Counted from the stretch's first letter, positions 45,949-54,818 are shown. The stretch: DNA of 64,000 nucleotides from Parasedimentitalea maritima (GCF_005771405.1 NZ_VAUA01000001.1:248001-312000); one strand, 5' to 3'. Program-made: numbers and translations. Notes: a model not told the origin generated them from the letters alone.

Positions 45949-46453
45949 AGTTCCTTTGCGTAGTGCGTCCCCACAGGGGGCGTTTAGCCTGTGGTTTTGC
46001 TATAGCGGGTAGAAACGAAGGTCAAATCATTTATCGAAAAACGATAAAAAATTTCCTATTAACGGTATCTCTGGAACGTAAGTGCAACGGCCAAGCTAGG
46101 GATCTTCCAACTCGATTGAAAATATTTTACTTACTTTCCAGCGTGTTACCTTCACTAGATGCAGATGAAAGCCGCTGCTGAACTGAGCGTCGAACATGTG
46201 ATTTCTGAGATCTCTTCCTTATTTTGTTCATCGTGTTTTGGCTGGCTGGTGAAGATGACGTTGGGAAAGGCTGCGGACCCTTTTCACAACGTGGCGCATT
46301 TTTGGGCGCACTGCGAACATTGCGCACAAATTCCAGTCAGTCCCTGAACTGCTGCAGATTTGACCGGCTCGTTGCGGCTCTGCCTCTTTCTTTTGCGTGT
46401 TCAAAACGGTTCATCGCAGTGACGTCAGAGTCCAAACGCGAACGGAGAGTACT
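45949..46453. other. 505-base intergenic region between DUF2975 and amt genes
   Basis: No convincing gene is seen; open frames here lack ribosome sites and family resemblance. On the minus strand a possible promoter for the DUF2975 gene reads TTGACC (46020-46025) and TATAGC (45999-46004) with a short 15-base spacer, so it is weak. The inverted repeat at 46030-46048 lies just upstream. The right half should hold the amt promoter, but I find no clear elements. Confidence 0.5.
46030..46048. promoter_or_regulatory. Inverted repeat upstream of DUF2975-XRE genes
   Basis: TTTATCG and CGATAAA are perfect 7-base arms around AAAAA, about 82-100 bases upstream of the DUF2975 start. It is a candidate operator for the XRE protein. 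Confidence 0.5.
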
Positions 46454-47632
46454 ATGAACGGGGCAGATACAGCTTGGATAATGGTCGCAACGGCATTGGT
46501 GTTATTCATGACACTACCGGGGCTGGCCCTTTTTTATGGCGGGCTGGTGCGGGCGCGAAATGTGCTCAGTGTGTTCATGCATTGCTATGCCATTGCCTGC
46601 TTGATGAGCGTACTCTGGTTCGCCGTTGGCTATTCAATCGCATTTGGTGATGGCAATGCCTACTGGGGGGGGCTTGGTAAGATGTTCCTTGATGGTGTGA
46701 CTGTCGATAGCCTGACAGGCACCCTGCCTGAGATCCTGTTTTTTGCCTTCCAGATGACCTTTGCGATCATCACCCCAGCCTTGATCGTCGGCGCCTATGT
46801 GGAACGCATCCACTTTGGGTTTGTTATGGTGTTTTCCGGGCTGTGGATGTTGTTGTGTTATGCGCCCGTTGTGCACTGGATCTGGGGCGGCGGTTTTCTG
46901 GCGGACGGCGGCATCTTTGGGGATGTGGGCGTCAAGGATTTTGCCGGAGGCATTGTGGTCCATGAAACCGCTGGTATCGCGGCCTTGGTTCTGGCGGTCA
47001 TGCTGGGCGCACGCAAGGTATCGACTAAACCTCCGCATTCACCTCCCTTTGTGATGTTGGGCGCCGCAATGCTGTGGGTTGGCTGGTATGGCTTTAATGG
47101 CGGATCGCAACTGGCAGCCGATGGCGGCGCGGCGATGGCGATTACCGTGACGCATATCTCGGCCGCGACGGCTTCTCTGACCTGGGCCCTGTGGGAACGT
47201 ATCAAATACGGCAAAGCCAGCCTGGTTGGCATCGTGACAGGCACTATTGCAGGTCTGGCATCGATCACCCCGGCGTCAGGCTTTGTTGGCCCGGTCGAGG
47301 CGATGATTATCGGTGCGATTGCTGGGGTCCTGTGCCAGGAAGCCGTGAATTTCATCCGTAACAAAGTCAAAATTGACGACACGCTGGATGTATTTGCCGT
47401 TCACGGTGTTGGCGGCATCTTTGGCACCATTATGATCGCGGTGTTTGGTGAAGGCACATGGGTTGCACAACTGGGTGCGCTGGCGATTGTGGGTGTTTTC
47501 ACCTTTGTGGTGTCCGTGGTTTTGGTCAAGATAACCGCCCTGATCACGCCATTTCGTGTCTCAGAAGAGATGGAATCCAATGGTTTGGATCTCGAGGAAC
47601 ATGGCGAACGGGCTTACGAGTTCCATTCGTAA
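46454..47632 (+). CDS. amt: Ammonium transporter (second Amt)
   Basis: A 392-residue Amt-family channel. The N terminus MNGADTAWIMVATALVLFMTLPGLALFYGGLVRARN is the canonical first helix, without a signal peptide. Pore motifs FAGGIVVHETAG and GWYGFNGGSQ are present, and the C-terminal tail has the SEEMESNGLDLEEHGE pattern of the PII-contacting region. It is about 50 residues shorter than the glnK-linked AmtB at 687-2009 and is not next to a PII gene. The RBS is GGAGAG. It is convergent with sigJ. Confidence 0.96.
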   Translation: MNGADTAWIMVATALVLFMTLPGLALFYGGLVRARNVLSVFMHCYAIACLMSVLWFAVGYSIAFGDGNAYWGGLGKMFLDGVTVDSLTGTLPEILFFAFQMTFAIITPALIVGAYVERIHFGFVMVFSGLWMLLCYAPVVHWIWGGGFLADGGIFGDVGVKDFAGGIVVHETAGIAALVLAVMLGARKVSTKPPHSPPFVMLGAAMLWVGWYGFNGGSQLAADGGAAMAITVTHISAATASLTWALWERIKYGKASLVGIVTGTIAGLASITPASGFVGPVEAMIIGAIAGVLCQEAVNFIRNKVKIDDTLDVFAVHGVGGIFGTIMIAVFGEGTWVAQLGALAIVGVFTFVVSVVLVKITALITPFRVSEEMESNGLDLEEHGERAYEFHS

Positions 47633-47639
47633 TACCTCA

Positions 47640-47662
47640 GGGTCGCGTCATAGACGCGGCCC
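47640..47662. terminator. Bidirectional hairpin between amt and the ECF41 gene
   Basis: GGGTCGCGTC pairs with GACGCGGCCC (one G-T pair) around an ATA loop. It overlaps the stop codon of the convergent sigma-factor gene. T runs are weak. Confidence 0.6.
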
Positions 47663-48538
47663 TTCATTACCATTCAAGGTCTCAACCAGATGCTGTGTCT
47701 TGTCCGGATTGCGAACCACGTAGATCCTGTGGATCTTGCCGCCCACAATTTCCAAAGCAGTGGTCTGAACAATCCCATCAATCTCGCCGCTAACGATGGC
47801 TGGCAGACCATTTAGCTGACAGAGTTTCCAGTGTTTTGGAATAAATCCATCCAGCTTGCGCGACAGCCCCTCGAAGAACCGCACCACGTGATCCTGACCA
47901 ACAATTGGATTGAGCGCCGCAATCGCCTTGCCGCCACCGTCCGAGATCAGTTGCACATCTTTGGTCAGCAGCTTTGCCAATACAGAGGTGTCACCCGACT
48001 TGGAGGCCATGAAAAAGGCTTCGACCATCGCCGCACCTTGTTCATCATCTACTGCTGCCCTTGGCTTGGATTCCTGCACATGCCGACGGGCGCGCGTAGT
48101 GAGTTGTCGACAACTGGCTTCGCTACGCCCAAGCGTCAGGGCCACCTCGTCGTAATCACAGTCAAACACATCATGTAGCAAAAACGCCACTCGTTCGAGC
48201 GGCGTTAGCCGTTCCAGTGCGAGCAACAATGCTACCGACACATCGTGATCCAGCGCCTCAACCGAGCCACCGGTCAACACGGGTTCGGGGAGCCATTCGC
48301 CGGGATAAACTTCGCGTTTCACCCGCGCTGATTTCAGCCGATCAAGACAAAGACGGGTGGTGATCCGCATGAGATATCCAACCGGATCGCGCACCGTATC
48401 CATAGCGACAGTTTGCCAGCGCAAATACGCTTCTTGCAGTATATCCTCAGCATCACTGACGGTGCCCAACATACGATAGGCAGCCGCGAATAATCGCGGC
48501 CGCGCATCCAGAAACATATTTGCTTCAGGGGAGTTCAT
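47648..48538 (-). CDS. sigJ: ECF41-type RNA polymerase sigma factor (SigJ-like)
   Basis: A 296-residue sigma factor with a fused C-terminal SnoaL-like domain, diagnostic of the ECF41 group. Region 2 (FAAAYRMLGTVSDAEDILQEAYLRW) and region 4 (RLTPLERVAFLLHDVFDCDYDEVALTLGRSEASCRQL) are followed by the extension bearing the DGGGK motif and an NPDK end, both conserved in ECF41. The fused domain replaces an anti-sigma factor. The CMD gene upstream (gap five bases) is the classic ECF41 partner, and a TGTCACA-N16-CGTC promoter sits in front of that operon. The chosen start at 48538 has a poor ribosome site; MFLDARP at 48517 is an alternative. Confidence 0.94.
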   Translation of the reverse strand: MNSPEANMFLDARPRLFAAAYRMLGTVSDAEDILQEAYLRWQTVAMDTVRDPVGYLMRITTRLCLDRLKSARVKREVYPGEWLPEPVLTGGSVEALDHDVSVALLLALERLTPLERVAFLLHDVFDCDYDEVALTLGRSEASCRQLTTRARRHVQESKPRAAVDDEQGAAMVEAFFMASKSGDTSVLAKLLTKDVQLISDGGGKAIAALNPIVGQDHVVRFFEGLSRKLDGFIPKHWKLCQLNGLPAIVSGEIDGIVQTTALEIVGGKIHRIYVVRNPDKTQHLVETLNGNEGPRL

Positions 48539-48543
48539 AGGTG

Positions 48544-49005
48544 TCACGCAGCATTTGCCTCCTGCGCGGCAGGATGTGGGGTAGAAAATGCGATTGCAAG
48601 TCGGTTCCACGAGTTGATTGCGGTGATGGCCAGCGTGACGGCCACTTGTTCGTGTGGTGTAAAATGCTCAGTCAGGGTTTTGTAATGCGCGTCAGGCGCT
48701 CCCTGTGTTTCTACGCGGGTCAGGGTTTCAGTCCAGGCCAGCGCCGCGCGTTCGCGATCCGAATACAGCGAGGATTCCCTCCAGGCGTTCAGCAGGTGCA
48801 GTCGATCCTCACTTACACCACCCGCGCGGGCATCATTTGTGTGCATGTGAATGCAATAGGCGCAACCGTTGATCTGCGATGCGCGCAGCTTGATCAGTTC
48901 TTTCAAACTGAATTCCAGCTCTGTTCCATCCAATGCTTTTTCCATTTCAAGCAGCGGTTTAATCAGTTCTGGAGCGGTGGAATATTGGTCAAGACGTTGA
49001 GACAT
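48544..49005 (-). CDS. Carboxymuconolactone decarboxylase/AhpD-like protein (ECF41 partner)
   Basis: A 153-residue CMD-family protein with the redox motif C48-A-Y-C51 followed by I-H53-M-H55, so peroxidase-like thiol chemistry is expected rather than decarboxylation. It lies immediately upstream of the ECF41 gene in one operon, the most frequent ECF41 neighbour. The promoter at 49037-49063 is 32 bases before its ATG. Confidence 0.94.
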   Translation of the reverse strand: MSQRLDQYSTAPELIKPLLEMEKALDGTELEFSLKELIKLRASQINGCAYCIHMHTNDARAGGVSEDRLHLLNAWRESSLYSDRERAALAWTETLTRVETQGAPDAHYKTLTEHFTPHEQVAVTLAITAINSWNRLAIAFSTPHPAAQEANAA

Positions 49006-49036
49006 AATCTGTTCCTTTTTGATGGCTCAGGAACAG

Positions 49037-49063
49037 GACGAAGCAGCAACACGGTTTGTGACA
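49037..49063 (-). promoter_or_regulatory. ECF41-type promoter of the CMD-sigJ operon
   Basis: On the minus strand TGTCACA (49057-49063) and CGTC (49037-49040) are separated by exactly 16 bases. This is the published ECF41 consensus as I remember it, upstream of the CMD gene, indicating autoregulation by the downstream sigma factor. Confidence 0.85.
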
Positions 49064-49081
49064 TGCGATCTGAAATAAATT

Positions 49082-49104
49082 GGGGCACCCGGTTTGGGTG
49101 CCCC
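49082..49104 (-). terminator. Terminator after soeC
   Basis: GGGGCACCC and GGGTGCCCC form a perfect nine-base stem with a five-base loop directly downstream of soeC, followed by an AT-rich tract. It separates the soe operon from the CMD-sigma operon. Confidence 0.75.
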
Positions 49105-49111
49105 TGAATTT

Positions 49112-49999
49112 CTAGCGTTTACCGTAGTACAAGCCGACCACATGCTCAGCCTCGGCAAAGAACAGCCACCGCGAGCAGGCTATTCCAACCAGATGCGACA
49201 GGACGGCAATAGCGGCCATTGTGTGTTTCAGCATCAGACCTTCGAATGGGATCAGCAGCAACAGGATCGGTAGCGCAAAGCCCAAACCGAACCCGATCAT
49301 CCGCAATTTCTGACTGTGTTTGCGGCCCACCACATGTACAAATTCGCGCAACAGATAGTTTGATCCAGTATGCGGTGGCTCAAACGCACGCACGGCGCCA
49401 CGATCACCCAAACCGGTGGCCGTCCCCATTGTGGTGCCCGACTCGGCAAAGGCTTTGTCGCCGTAGGACCAATAACCCAGCTGCACCAATCCTGCGATGA
49501 TCAGCAGGGCGGTTGCCATGGTCTCTTGTCCCGCCAGTAATGCGCCGCCAGCAAGCGAAAAACTGATGAACATCGCTGGGGTGAGCGGCATGTTCCAGCG
49601 CGGAATAGTCTTTAACTGGGCGTAGATCATCGACGTTGTGAAAACTGTCGCCAAGCTAAGAACCGCGCCGATCACGCCGAACAGGGTCCACTGGGTGTCC
49701 AGAAACACAGTACCAATAGCGTAGAGCCCCATCACCAACAGAGCACCAACCGCACAGCAGCCCTCGCGGCTCAGCCAGCTGGTTTTCCACTGGCTGAATG
49801 CCTTCATGGCGCGTTCTGGGTGGCCAAGGTGAAAGGTCGAGGCCAAGAGCCCGCCGACTGCCAGCGCATAGGCAATGGCAAAGAACACAAAAGACACCAT
49901 GCCGGTCACATCGGGCATGCCAAGACCAAGGAAGAACAACAACCCAAAGCCAAGCCCGGACAGGGTGGTGAAGAGAATAACAGAAGGGGCCGGATGCAT
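49112..49999 (-). CDS. soeC: SoeC, NrfD/DmsC-type membrane anchor of sulfite dehydrogenase
   Basis: A 295-residue inner-membrane protein with about eight membrane spans, of the DmsC/NrfD type. Recognisable stretches are FHLGHPERAMKAFSQWKTSWLSREG and YLLREFVHVVGRKHSQKLR. It would anchor SoeAB on the cytoplasmic face and pass electrons to quinone. The start codon overlaps the soeB stop by one base, and the terminator at 49082-49104 closes the operon. Confidence 0.9.
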   Translation of the reverse strand: MHPAPSVILFTTLSGLGFGLLFFLGLGMPDVTGMVSFVFFAIAYALAVGGLLASTFHLGHPERAMKAFSQWKTSWLSREGCCAVGALLVMGLYAIGTVFLDTQWTLFGVIGAVLSLATVFTTSMIYAQLKTIPRWNMPLTPAMFISFSLAGGALLAGQETMATALLIIAGLVQLGYWSYGDKAFAESGTTMGTATGLGDRGAVRAFEPPHTGSNYLLREFVHVVGRKHSQKLRMIGFGLGFALPILLLLIPFEGLMLKHTMAAIAVLSHLVGIACSRWLFFAEAEHVVGLYYGKR

Positions 50000-50793
50000 C
50001 AGTTTGCTCCTTCGGTGGAGTTGCCGGGTAGCTTGTCGAGCGCCTTATCCAGCCAGCCCAAAAAGCCGCCTGCTTCTTCGGCAACCGGGGCCAGTAAGGG
50101 AGCTAAGATATCAATCTGGTCTTCCATCTGATCCTTAGGGCGCGGTGGTAGGTATTTGTTCACCGGCTTGGTGCCCATTTCAGGCATCAGGTCCATGCCT
50201 TCACGCTCGGCCACCAGTTTGGACACATCACTGTCCGGATCACCCAGATCACCAAAGTGTCGCGCGCCCGCGGGGCAAGTCCGTACGCAGGATGGAATGC
50301 GGTCTTCTTCGGGCAGGTTCTCGTTATAAATCCGATCTACACAGAGCGTACATTTCTTCATCACCCCCGCAGCCAGATCCAATTCGCGTGCGCCGTAGGG
50401 GCAGGACCAGGCGCACAGCCCACAGCCAATACAGTCACTTTCGTTGACCAAGACGATACCGTCCTCGACACGTTTATAGCTGGCCCCAGTTGGGCAAACG
50501 GTGACGCAGGGCGCATCTTCGCAGTGCAGGCAGGATTTTGGGAAGTGGATCAGCTGCGCGGCTGGGGCAGGTTCAGATCCACAGGCCGATGGTTGGACCT
50601 CAAACGAATGCACGCGGTTTAGAAAGGTGCCCGACGGGTCACTGCCATAAGGGTCCTGATCGGACAGCGGCGCTCCATAGTTTTCGGTGTTCCAGCCCTT
50701 GCAGGAAATCACACAGGCGTGGCAGCCAACACAGGTGTCCAGGTCAATGACCAGCCCCATCTTGCGGTCGGTGGCGTTTGGTAGCTCGGTCAT
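49999..50793 (-). CDS. soeB: SoeB, iron-sulfur subunit of sulfite dehydrogenase
   Basis: A 264-residue ferredoxin-like subunit with four cysteine clusters typical of DmsB/NrfC-like proteins: CVGCHACVISCK, CLHCEDAPCVTVCP, CIGCGLCAWSCP and CTLCVDR...CVRTCP. These hold four [4Fe-4S] clusters that carry electrons from SoeA to SoeC. The C-terminal part (from about residue 190) is a short non-cluster tail. An 85-base gap, holding a copy of the dispersed repeat, separates it from soeA. Confidence 0.93.
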   Translation of the reverse strand: MTELPNATDRKMGLVIDLDTCVGCHACVISCKGWNTENYGAPLSDQDPYGSDPSGTFLNRVHSFEVQPSACGSEPAPAAQLIHFPKSCLHCEDAPCVTVCPTGASYKRVEDGIVLVNESDCIGCGLCAWSCPYGARELDLAAGVMKKCTLCVDRIYNENLPEEDRIPSCVRTCPAGARHFGDLGDPDSDVSKLVAEREGMDLMPEMGTKPVNKYLPPRPKDQMEDQIDILAPLLAPVAEEAGGFLGWLDKALDKLPGNSTEGAN

Positions 50794-50825
50794 GTCAGCG
50801 GACCCCTGCGGTTGGCTTGAGCGAA

Positions 50826-50872
50826 GGCTGGGGCGCTGCCCCAGCCCCCGGGATATTTGTGGCTAGATGAAG
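50826..50872 (+). repeat. Dispersed intergenic repeat, copy 2, inside the soe operon
   Basis: GGCTGGGG and CCCCAGCC form a hairpin around CGCTG-like loop bases, followed by CCCGGG and ATATTTGTGGCTAGATGAAG. It lies in the gap between soeA and soeB, oriented against the operon. Confidence 0.8.
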
Positions 50873-50878
50873 TTCGGA

Positions 50879-53704
50879 TCATTTCCCCACCTTCCATTTG
50901 AGTTCTTCAGGCCCTGTCCCTACAGGAGATTTTATCGCTGAAAACACCGGTTGGCTTTCCTCGAGATCCGCAGGGGTACCGGCTTTTTCGATCTTCACTT
51001 TCAGGTCGAACCAGGCGGCTTGCCCGGTGATTGGATCCGAGTTTGCCCATCGCATGCCGTCGCCTTTGGATGGCAACAACTCGTGGATCAGATGGTTCAG
51101 CAGGAAGCCCTTTGTGGCCTCTGGTGCGTCTTCTTCCAGTGCCCAGGCGCCCTTGCGTTTGCCGATGGCATTCCAGGTCCAGACCGTATTGTCGTTCAGC
51201 GCTGCCATTTCCATCACTGGGACGGTGATTTCACCGTGGGGCGAGGATACCTTGGCCCAGTCGCCATCCTGCAACTGATTTTCGCGCATCAGTTTGGTCG
51301 GCACATAGAGCGGGTTGCGGCCGTGTAGCTGACGCAGCCAGGCGTTCTGGGTGCCCCATGAATGATACATCGCCATCGGGCGCTGGGTCAGAGCGTTGAC
51401 AGTATAGCCTTCGTTGCCGGTTTGGTCTGTCTCGTACCAGATTGGCAGCGGGTCCATTGTGTCCTTGATCCGCTCGCGCAGGTGCTCGGGTGGTTGCCGC
51501 TCGCCATGGCCCTCGGCGGCCAGCTGGAATTTGCGCATGGGTTCAACATAGAGCTGGAACAGGTAGGGTTGCGGGCTGTCAAAGATGCCCATGCCAACAG
51601 CCCAATCCTGATAGGCCATATTCCAAGGTTTGTAATAGCTGGCCTCGGTCGGGATGTGTTCGACAAAGAAACCACCGTTTTCGATGTACTTGTCCAGCTG
51701 ATCCGGGTTCACCTCACCGCGGCCAACCTTGTCACCATCTTTACCCCGGAACCCAGCCAATGGCCCAATGCCCGGTTTGCGTTCGTGATTGACGATATAG
51801 TCGGCGTAGTCCTGCCATTTGGCGTTGCCGTTTTCATCGGTAAAGCCGGGCAGCTTCATCTTGTTGGCCAGTTGCACCAGTACTGTCTGGAACCCGCGCA
51901 CATCACGGTCAGGTTCAATCACCGGCCAGCGGATCGCATCCGCCGCGCCATCCGCTTCGCAGATCGGGCGATCCAGTAGACTGATGCAATCGTGCCGCTC
52001 CAGATAGGTGGTGTCTGGCAGAACCAGATCGGCATAAGCCACCATTTCTGATGAATAGGCATCCGAATAGATAATGTTGGGGATCACGTAATCGCCGTTC
52101 TCATCTTTGTCCGTCAGCATCTCCATGACGCCACGGGTGTTCATGGAGGAGTTCCATGACATGTTGGCCATATACATGAACAGCGTATCGATTTTGTACG
52201 GGTCGCCCGCATGGGCATTAGAAATCACCATATGCATCAGCCCGTGGCTAGACATGGGGTTTTCCCAGGTGAACGCCTTGTCGATTCGCGCAGCAGTGCC
52301 GTCGTTCTTGAGCGCCAGATGTTCCGGGCCGTGGACAAAGCCAAGGTGCGGGCCATCCAGCGGTTTGTTTGGGGCGACACGGCAGTGCGGGGCAGGGTGT
52401 GCTTCAACCGGCTTGGGGTAGGGGGGCTTGAACCGGAACCCTCCGGGCACTTCGACCGTGCCAAGAATGATTTGCAGGACATGCAATGCGCGACAGGTCT
52501 GGAAGCCGTTGGCATGGGCCGAAACCCCGCGCATCGAGTGCATGGCCACGGGGCGGCCAATCATCTTGTCGTGTTTTTCACCGCGAAAATCGGTCCACTC
52601 CTGATCCAACTCAAACGCTTCGTCAAAGGCGACGCGGGCCAGTTCGGCCGCAATGGCGCGAATGCGTTTTGCCGGAATGCCGCAACGCTCGGCCACGGCC
52701 TCGGGCGCATAGTCATCCGACAGATAGCGTTGGGCCATCAGTTGGAAGACGGAGACATGGGTGATGCCATCCAGCTCAAACGACCCGCCCAGATCCGGGC
52801 GCACACCATGCATGTCAAACGGAGCCAGCTTGCCGGTTTTGCGGTTGATCACCAGTGGGGCGCCGTGATCGTCGCGCAGGAACAGCCCATGGTCAGGGCT
52901 ATCAGGGTCCTGATTGACCAGCACTGGCGCGTTGGTGAACTGGCCAAGATATTCGAGGTCAATTTTGCCCGCCTTCATCAGACAGTGCACCATTGACAGG
53001 ATAAACAGCCCATCGGTGCCGGGTGTGATGCCAACCCATTCGTCGGCAATCGCGTTGTAGCCAGAGCGGATCGGGTTGACGCCAATCACCTTGGCCCCAC
53101 GCGCCTTGATCTTACCGAGACCTGCTTTGATCGGGTTGCTGTCGTGGTCTTCGGCCACTCCAAACAGCATGAACAGCTTGGTATAGTCCCAGTCCGGTTG
53201 GCCAAACTCCCAGAAGGCGCCGCCCATGGTGTAGATGCCCGCGGTGGCCATGTTGACCGAGCAGAACCCGCCATGTGCCGCGTAGTTGCAGGTGCCGAAG
53301 TTCTGCGCCCAGAAGCTGGTAAAGCTTTGCGACTGATCACGCCCAGTGAAAAACGCCAGTTTTTCAGGGTTGTCTTTGCGGATCGGCTCTAACCGGCTAG
53401 CGGCAATCTCCAGCGCTTCGTCCCAGCTGATTTCCTCAAACTCACCCGACCCGCGCGGCCCGACCCGCTTTAATGGTGCCTTTAGCCGCGAAGGCGCGTT
53501 GACCTGCATGATACCGGCCGATCCCTTGGCACAGAGCACACCTTTGTTGACCGGGTGGTCGCGGTTGCCTTCGATATAGGCGACCTTGCCGTCCTTCATA
53601 TGGACGTTGATGCCGCAACGGCAGGCACACATATAGCAGGTGGTCTGGCGCACCTCGTCCGAAACCTTGGGCGAGGTATCAATGATCGGCTGTTGGTGCG
53701 TCAT
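50879..53704 (-). CDS. soeA: SoeA, molybdopterin subunit of cytoplasmic sulfite dehydrogenase
   Basis: A 941-residue molybdopterin oxidoreductase. The N-terminal [4Fe-4S] cluster ligands fit C-x2-C-x3-C-x27-C exactly (Cys23, 26, 30, 58). Later segments match the Mo-bis-MGD fold: FFTGRDQSQSFTSFWAQNFG, HSMRGVSAHANGFQTCRALHVLQIILGTVEVPGG and the C-terminal dinucleotide-binding domain. No Tat signal is present, so it acts in the cytoplasm, as expected for SoeA, which oxidises sulfite to sulfate. It is placed 88 bases downstream of pta and heads soeABC. Related polysulfide- and thiosulfate-reductase-like enzymes share the fold; the sulfonate context favours sulfite. Confidence 0.9.
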   Translation of the reverse strand: MTHQQPIIDTSPKVSDEVRQTTCYMCACRCGINVHMKDGKVAYIEGNRDHPVNKGVLCAKGSAGIMQVNAPSRLKAPLKRVGPRGSGEFEEISWDEALEIAASRLEPIRKDNPEKLAFFTGRDQSQSFTSFWAQNFGTCNYAAHGGFCSVNMATAGIYTMGGAFWEFGQPDWDYTKLFMLFGVAEDHDSNPIKAGLGKIKARGAKVIGVNPIRSGYNAIADEWVGITPGTDGLFILSMVHCLMKAGKIDLEYLGQFTNAPVLVNQDPDSPDHGLFLRDDHGAPLVINRKTGKLAPFDMHGVRPDLGGSFELDGITHVSVFQLMAQRYLSDDYAPEAVAERCGIPAKRIRAIAAELARVAFDEAFELDQEWTDFRGEKHDKMIGRPVAMHSMRGVSAHANGFQTCRALHVLQIILGTVEVPGGFRFKPPYPKPVEAHPAPHCRVAPNKPLDGPHLGFVHGPEHLALKNDGTAARIDKAFTWENPMSSHGLMHMVISNAHAGDPYKIDTLFMYMANMSWNSSMNTRGVMEMLTDKDENGDYVIPNIIYSDAYSSEMVAYADLVLPDTTYLERHDCISLLDRPICEADGAADAIRWPVIEPDRDVRGFQTVLVQLANKMKLPGFTDENGNAKWQDYADYIVNHERKPGIGPLAGFRGKDGDKVGRGEVNPDQLDKYIENGGFFVEHIPTEASYYKPWNMAYQDWAVGMGIFDSPQPYLFQLYVEPMRKFQLAAEGHGERQPPEHLRERIKDTMDPLPIWYETDQTGNEGYTVNALTQRPMAMYHSWGTQNAWLRQLHGRNPLYVPTKLMRENQLQDGDWAKVSSPHGEITVPVMEMAALNDNTVWTWNAIGKRKGAWALEEDAPEATKGFLLNHLIHELLPSKGDGMRWANSDPITGQAAWFDLKVKIEKAGTPADLEESQPVFSAIKSPVGTGPEELKWKVGK

Positions 53705-53736
53705 GATGGATCCTGTTTGGGTTTTTCTTGCTGCAC

Positions 53737-53752
53737 TGCGATAAATTTCGCA
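53737..53752. promoter_or_regulatory. Near-palindrome upstream of soeA
   Basis: TGCGATAAATTTCGCA has perfect outer arms TGCGA/TCGCA around TAAATT and lies 32 bases before the soeA start. It may be an operator for an unknown factor; no clear terminator or promoter accompanies it. Confidence 0.35.
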
Positions 53753-53792
53753 ATTGTTGGCTGAAATTGGGAAGGTTTTCCAGTCCCGGTTG

Positions 53793-54818
53793 TTAATCGC
53801 CGTCGTCCGTTCTTTGGGATTGCAGCACGGTCACGGCAATCATCTGGGTAACATCTTCGGCGCTGCACCCACGCGACAGATCATTGGCGGGTTGTGCCAG
53901 ACCCTGCAGGACAGGGCCAATGGCGGCATATCCACCCAGGCGTTGGGTCAGCTTGTAGCCGATATTGCCGGCGTCAAGATTGGGGAAAATCATTACATTG
54001 GCTTGTCCAGCCACTTGCGATCCGGGCGCTTTGCTTTCACCAACTGACGGCACAAAGGCGGCGTCGAACTGCATCTCGCCGTCAACACTCAGGTCTGGAT
54101 AGGCCGCGCGTAGAGCTGCGGTTGCGGTTGTTACTTTGTCGATAGCCGCGTGGCTGGCGCTGCCCATGGTGGAAAACGACAGCATGGCGATCTTGGGTTC
54201 GCTGCGTAGTAGGGTCCGGCAACTTTGGGCCGAGGCCCCGGCGATTGCCGCCAGTTCCGTGGCTGACGGATCAATCACCAACCCGCAGTCCGAGTACAGC
54301 ATCGCCCGACCGCTTTCGGTGCTTTTGGGCGGGTACATCAGGAAAAAGCTGGACACCATGGCAGCATCCGGGGCCATGCCAATGACCTGAATTGCGGTGC
54401 GTACGACATCCGATGTGGTGGCCACTGCGCCGCCAACGGTACCGGTTGCGTGTCCGCAGCGGACTAACATGGCAGCATAAACCAGCGGAGTTTTCACCGC
54501 CTTGCGGGCGGCTTCTTGATCAATGCCCTTGTGCTTGCGTAGTTCATAGAACGCTGTCGCAAATTCATCCGAGAGCTCTGAAATCTCAGGATCGTGAACG
54601 GAAAGACCGCTTGCAACAACACGTCCGCCAACAGCCTCTAGCGCGGCTTCAACTTCGGCGGTTGGGCCTATCAGAATGATATTGGCCAATTCAGCCTCGA
54701 TGGCTGCAAGTGCGCCTGCAACGACACGAGGGTCGCTACCCTCGCTAAGTGCGATAACAGGCTGATCGTTTGATGGCGTTGCCTTCAGCAACTCCACAGG
54801 GTCCAAAATTGTGGTCAT
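53793..54818 (-). CDS. pta: Phosphate acetyltransferase (short form)
   Basis: A 341-residue Pta consisting of the PTA catalytic domain only, without the DRTGG regulatory domain. It opens with ALSEGSDPRVVAGALAAIEAELANIILIG, and carries ATGTVGGAVATTSDVVRTAIQVIG and GEMQFDAAFVP. It converts the acetyl phosphate made by Xsc to acetyl-CoA. The ATG overlaps the tauE-like stop by four bases, within the xsc-tauE-pta operon, which ties it to sulfonate breakdown rather than to acetate overflow. Confidence 0.95.
   Translation of the reverse strand: MTTILDPVELLKATPSNDQPVIALSEGSDPRVVAGALAAIEAELANIILIGPTAEVEAALEAVGGRVVASGLSVHDPEISELSDEFATAFYELRKHKGIDQEAARKAVKTPLVYAAMLVRCGHATGTVGGAVATTSDVVRTAIQVIGMAPDAAMVSSFFLMYPPKSTESGRAMLYSDCGLVIDPSATELAAIAGASAQSCRTLLRSEPKIAMLSFSTMGSASHAAIDKVTTATAALRAAYPDLSVDGEMQFDAAFVPSVGESKAPGSQVAGQANVMIFPNLDAGNIGYKLTQRLGGYAAIGPVLQGLAQPANDLSRGCSAEDVTQMIAVTVLQSQRTDDGD

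Noticed and set aside
46280-46310. Possible sigma-54 promoter upstream of amt
   Set aside because: TGGCGC is seen near TGGGC, but the -12 element lacks the needed GC in the correct spacing.
46159-46347. 62-codon open frame in the gap before amt
   Set aside because: No ribosome site and no family pattern; composition like intergenic DNA.
52211-52996. Long plus-strand open frame opposite soeA
   Set aside because: The minus strand is a clear molybdopterin oxidoreductase; the opposite frame has no plausible product.
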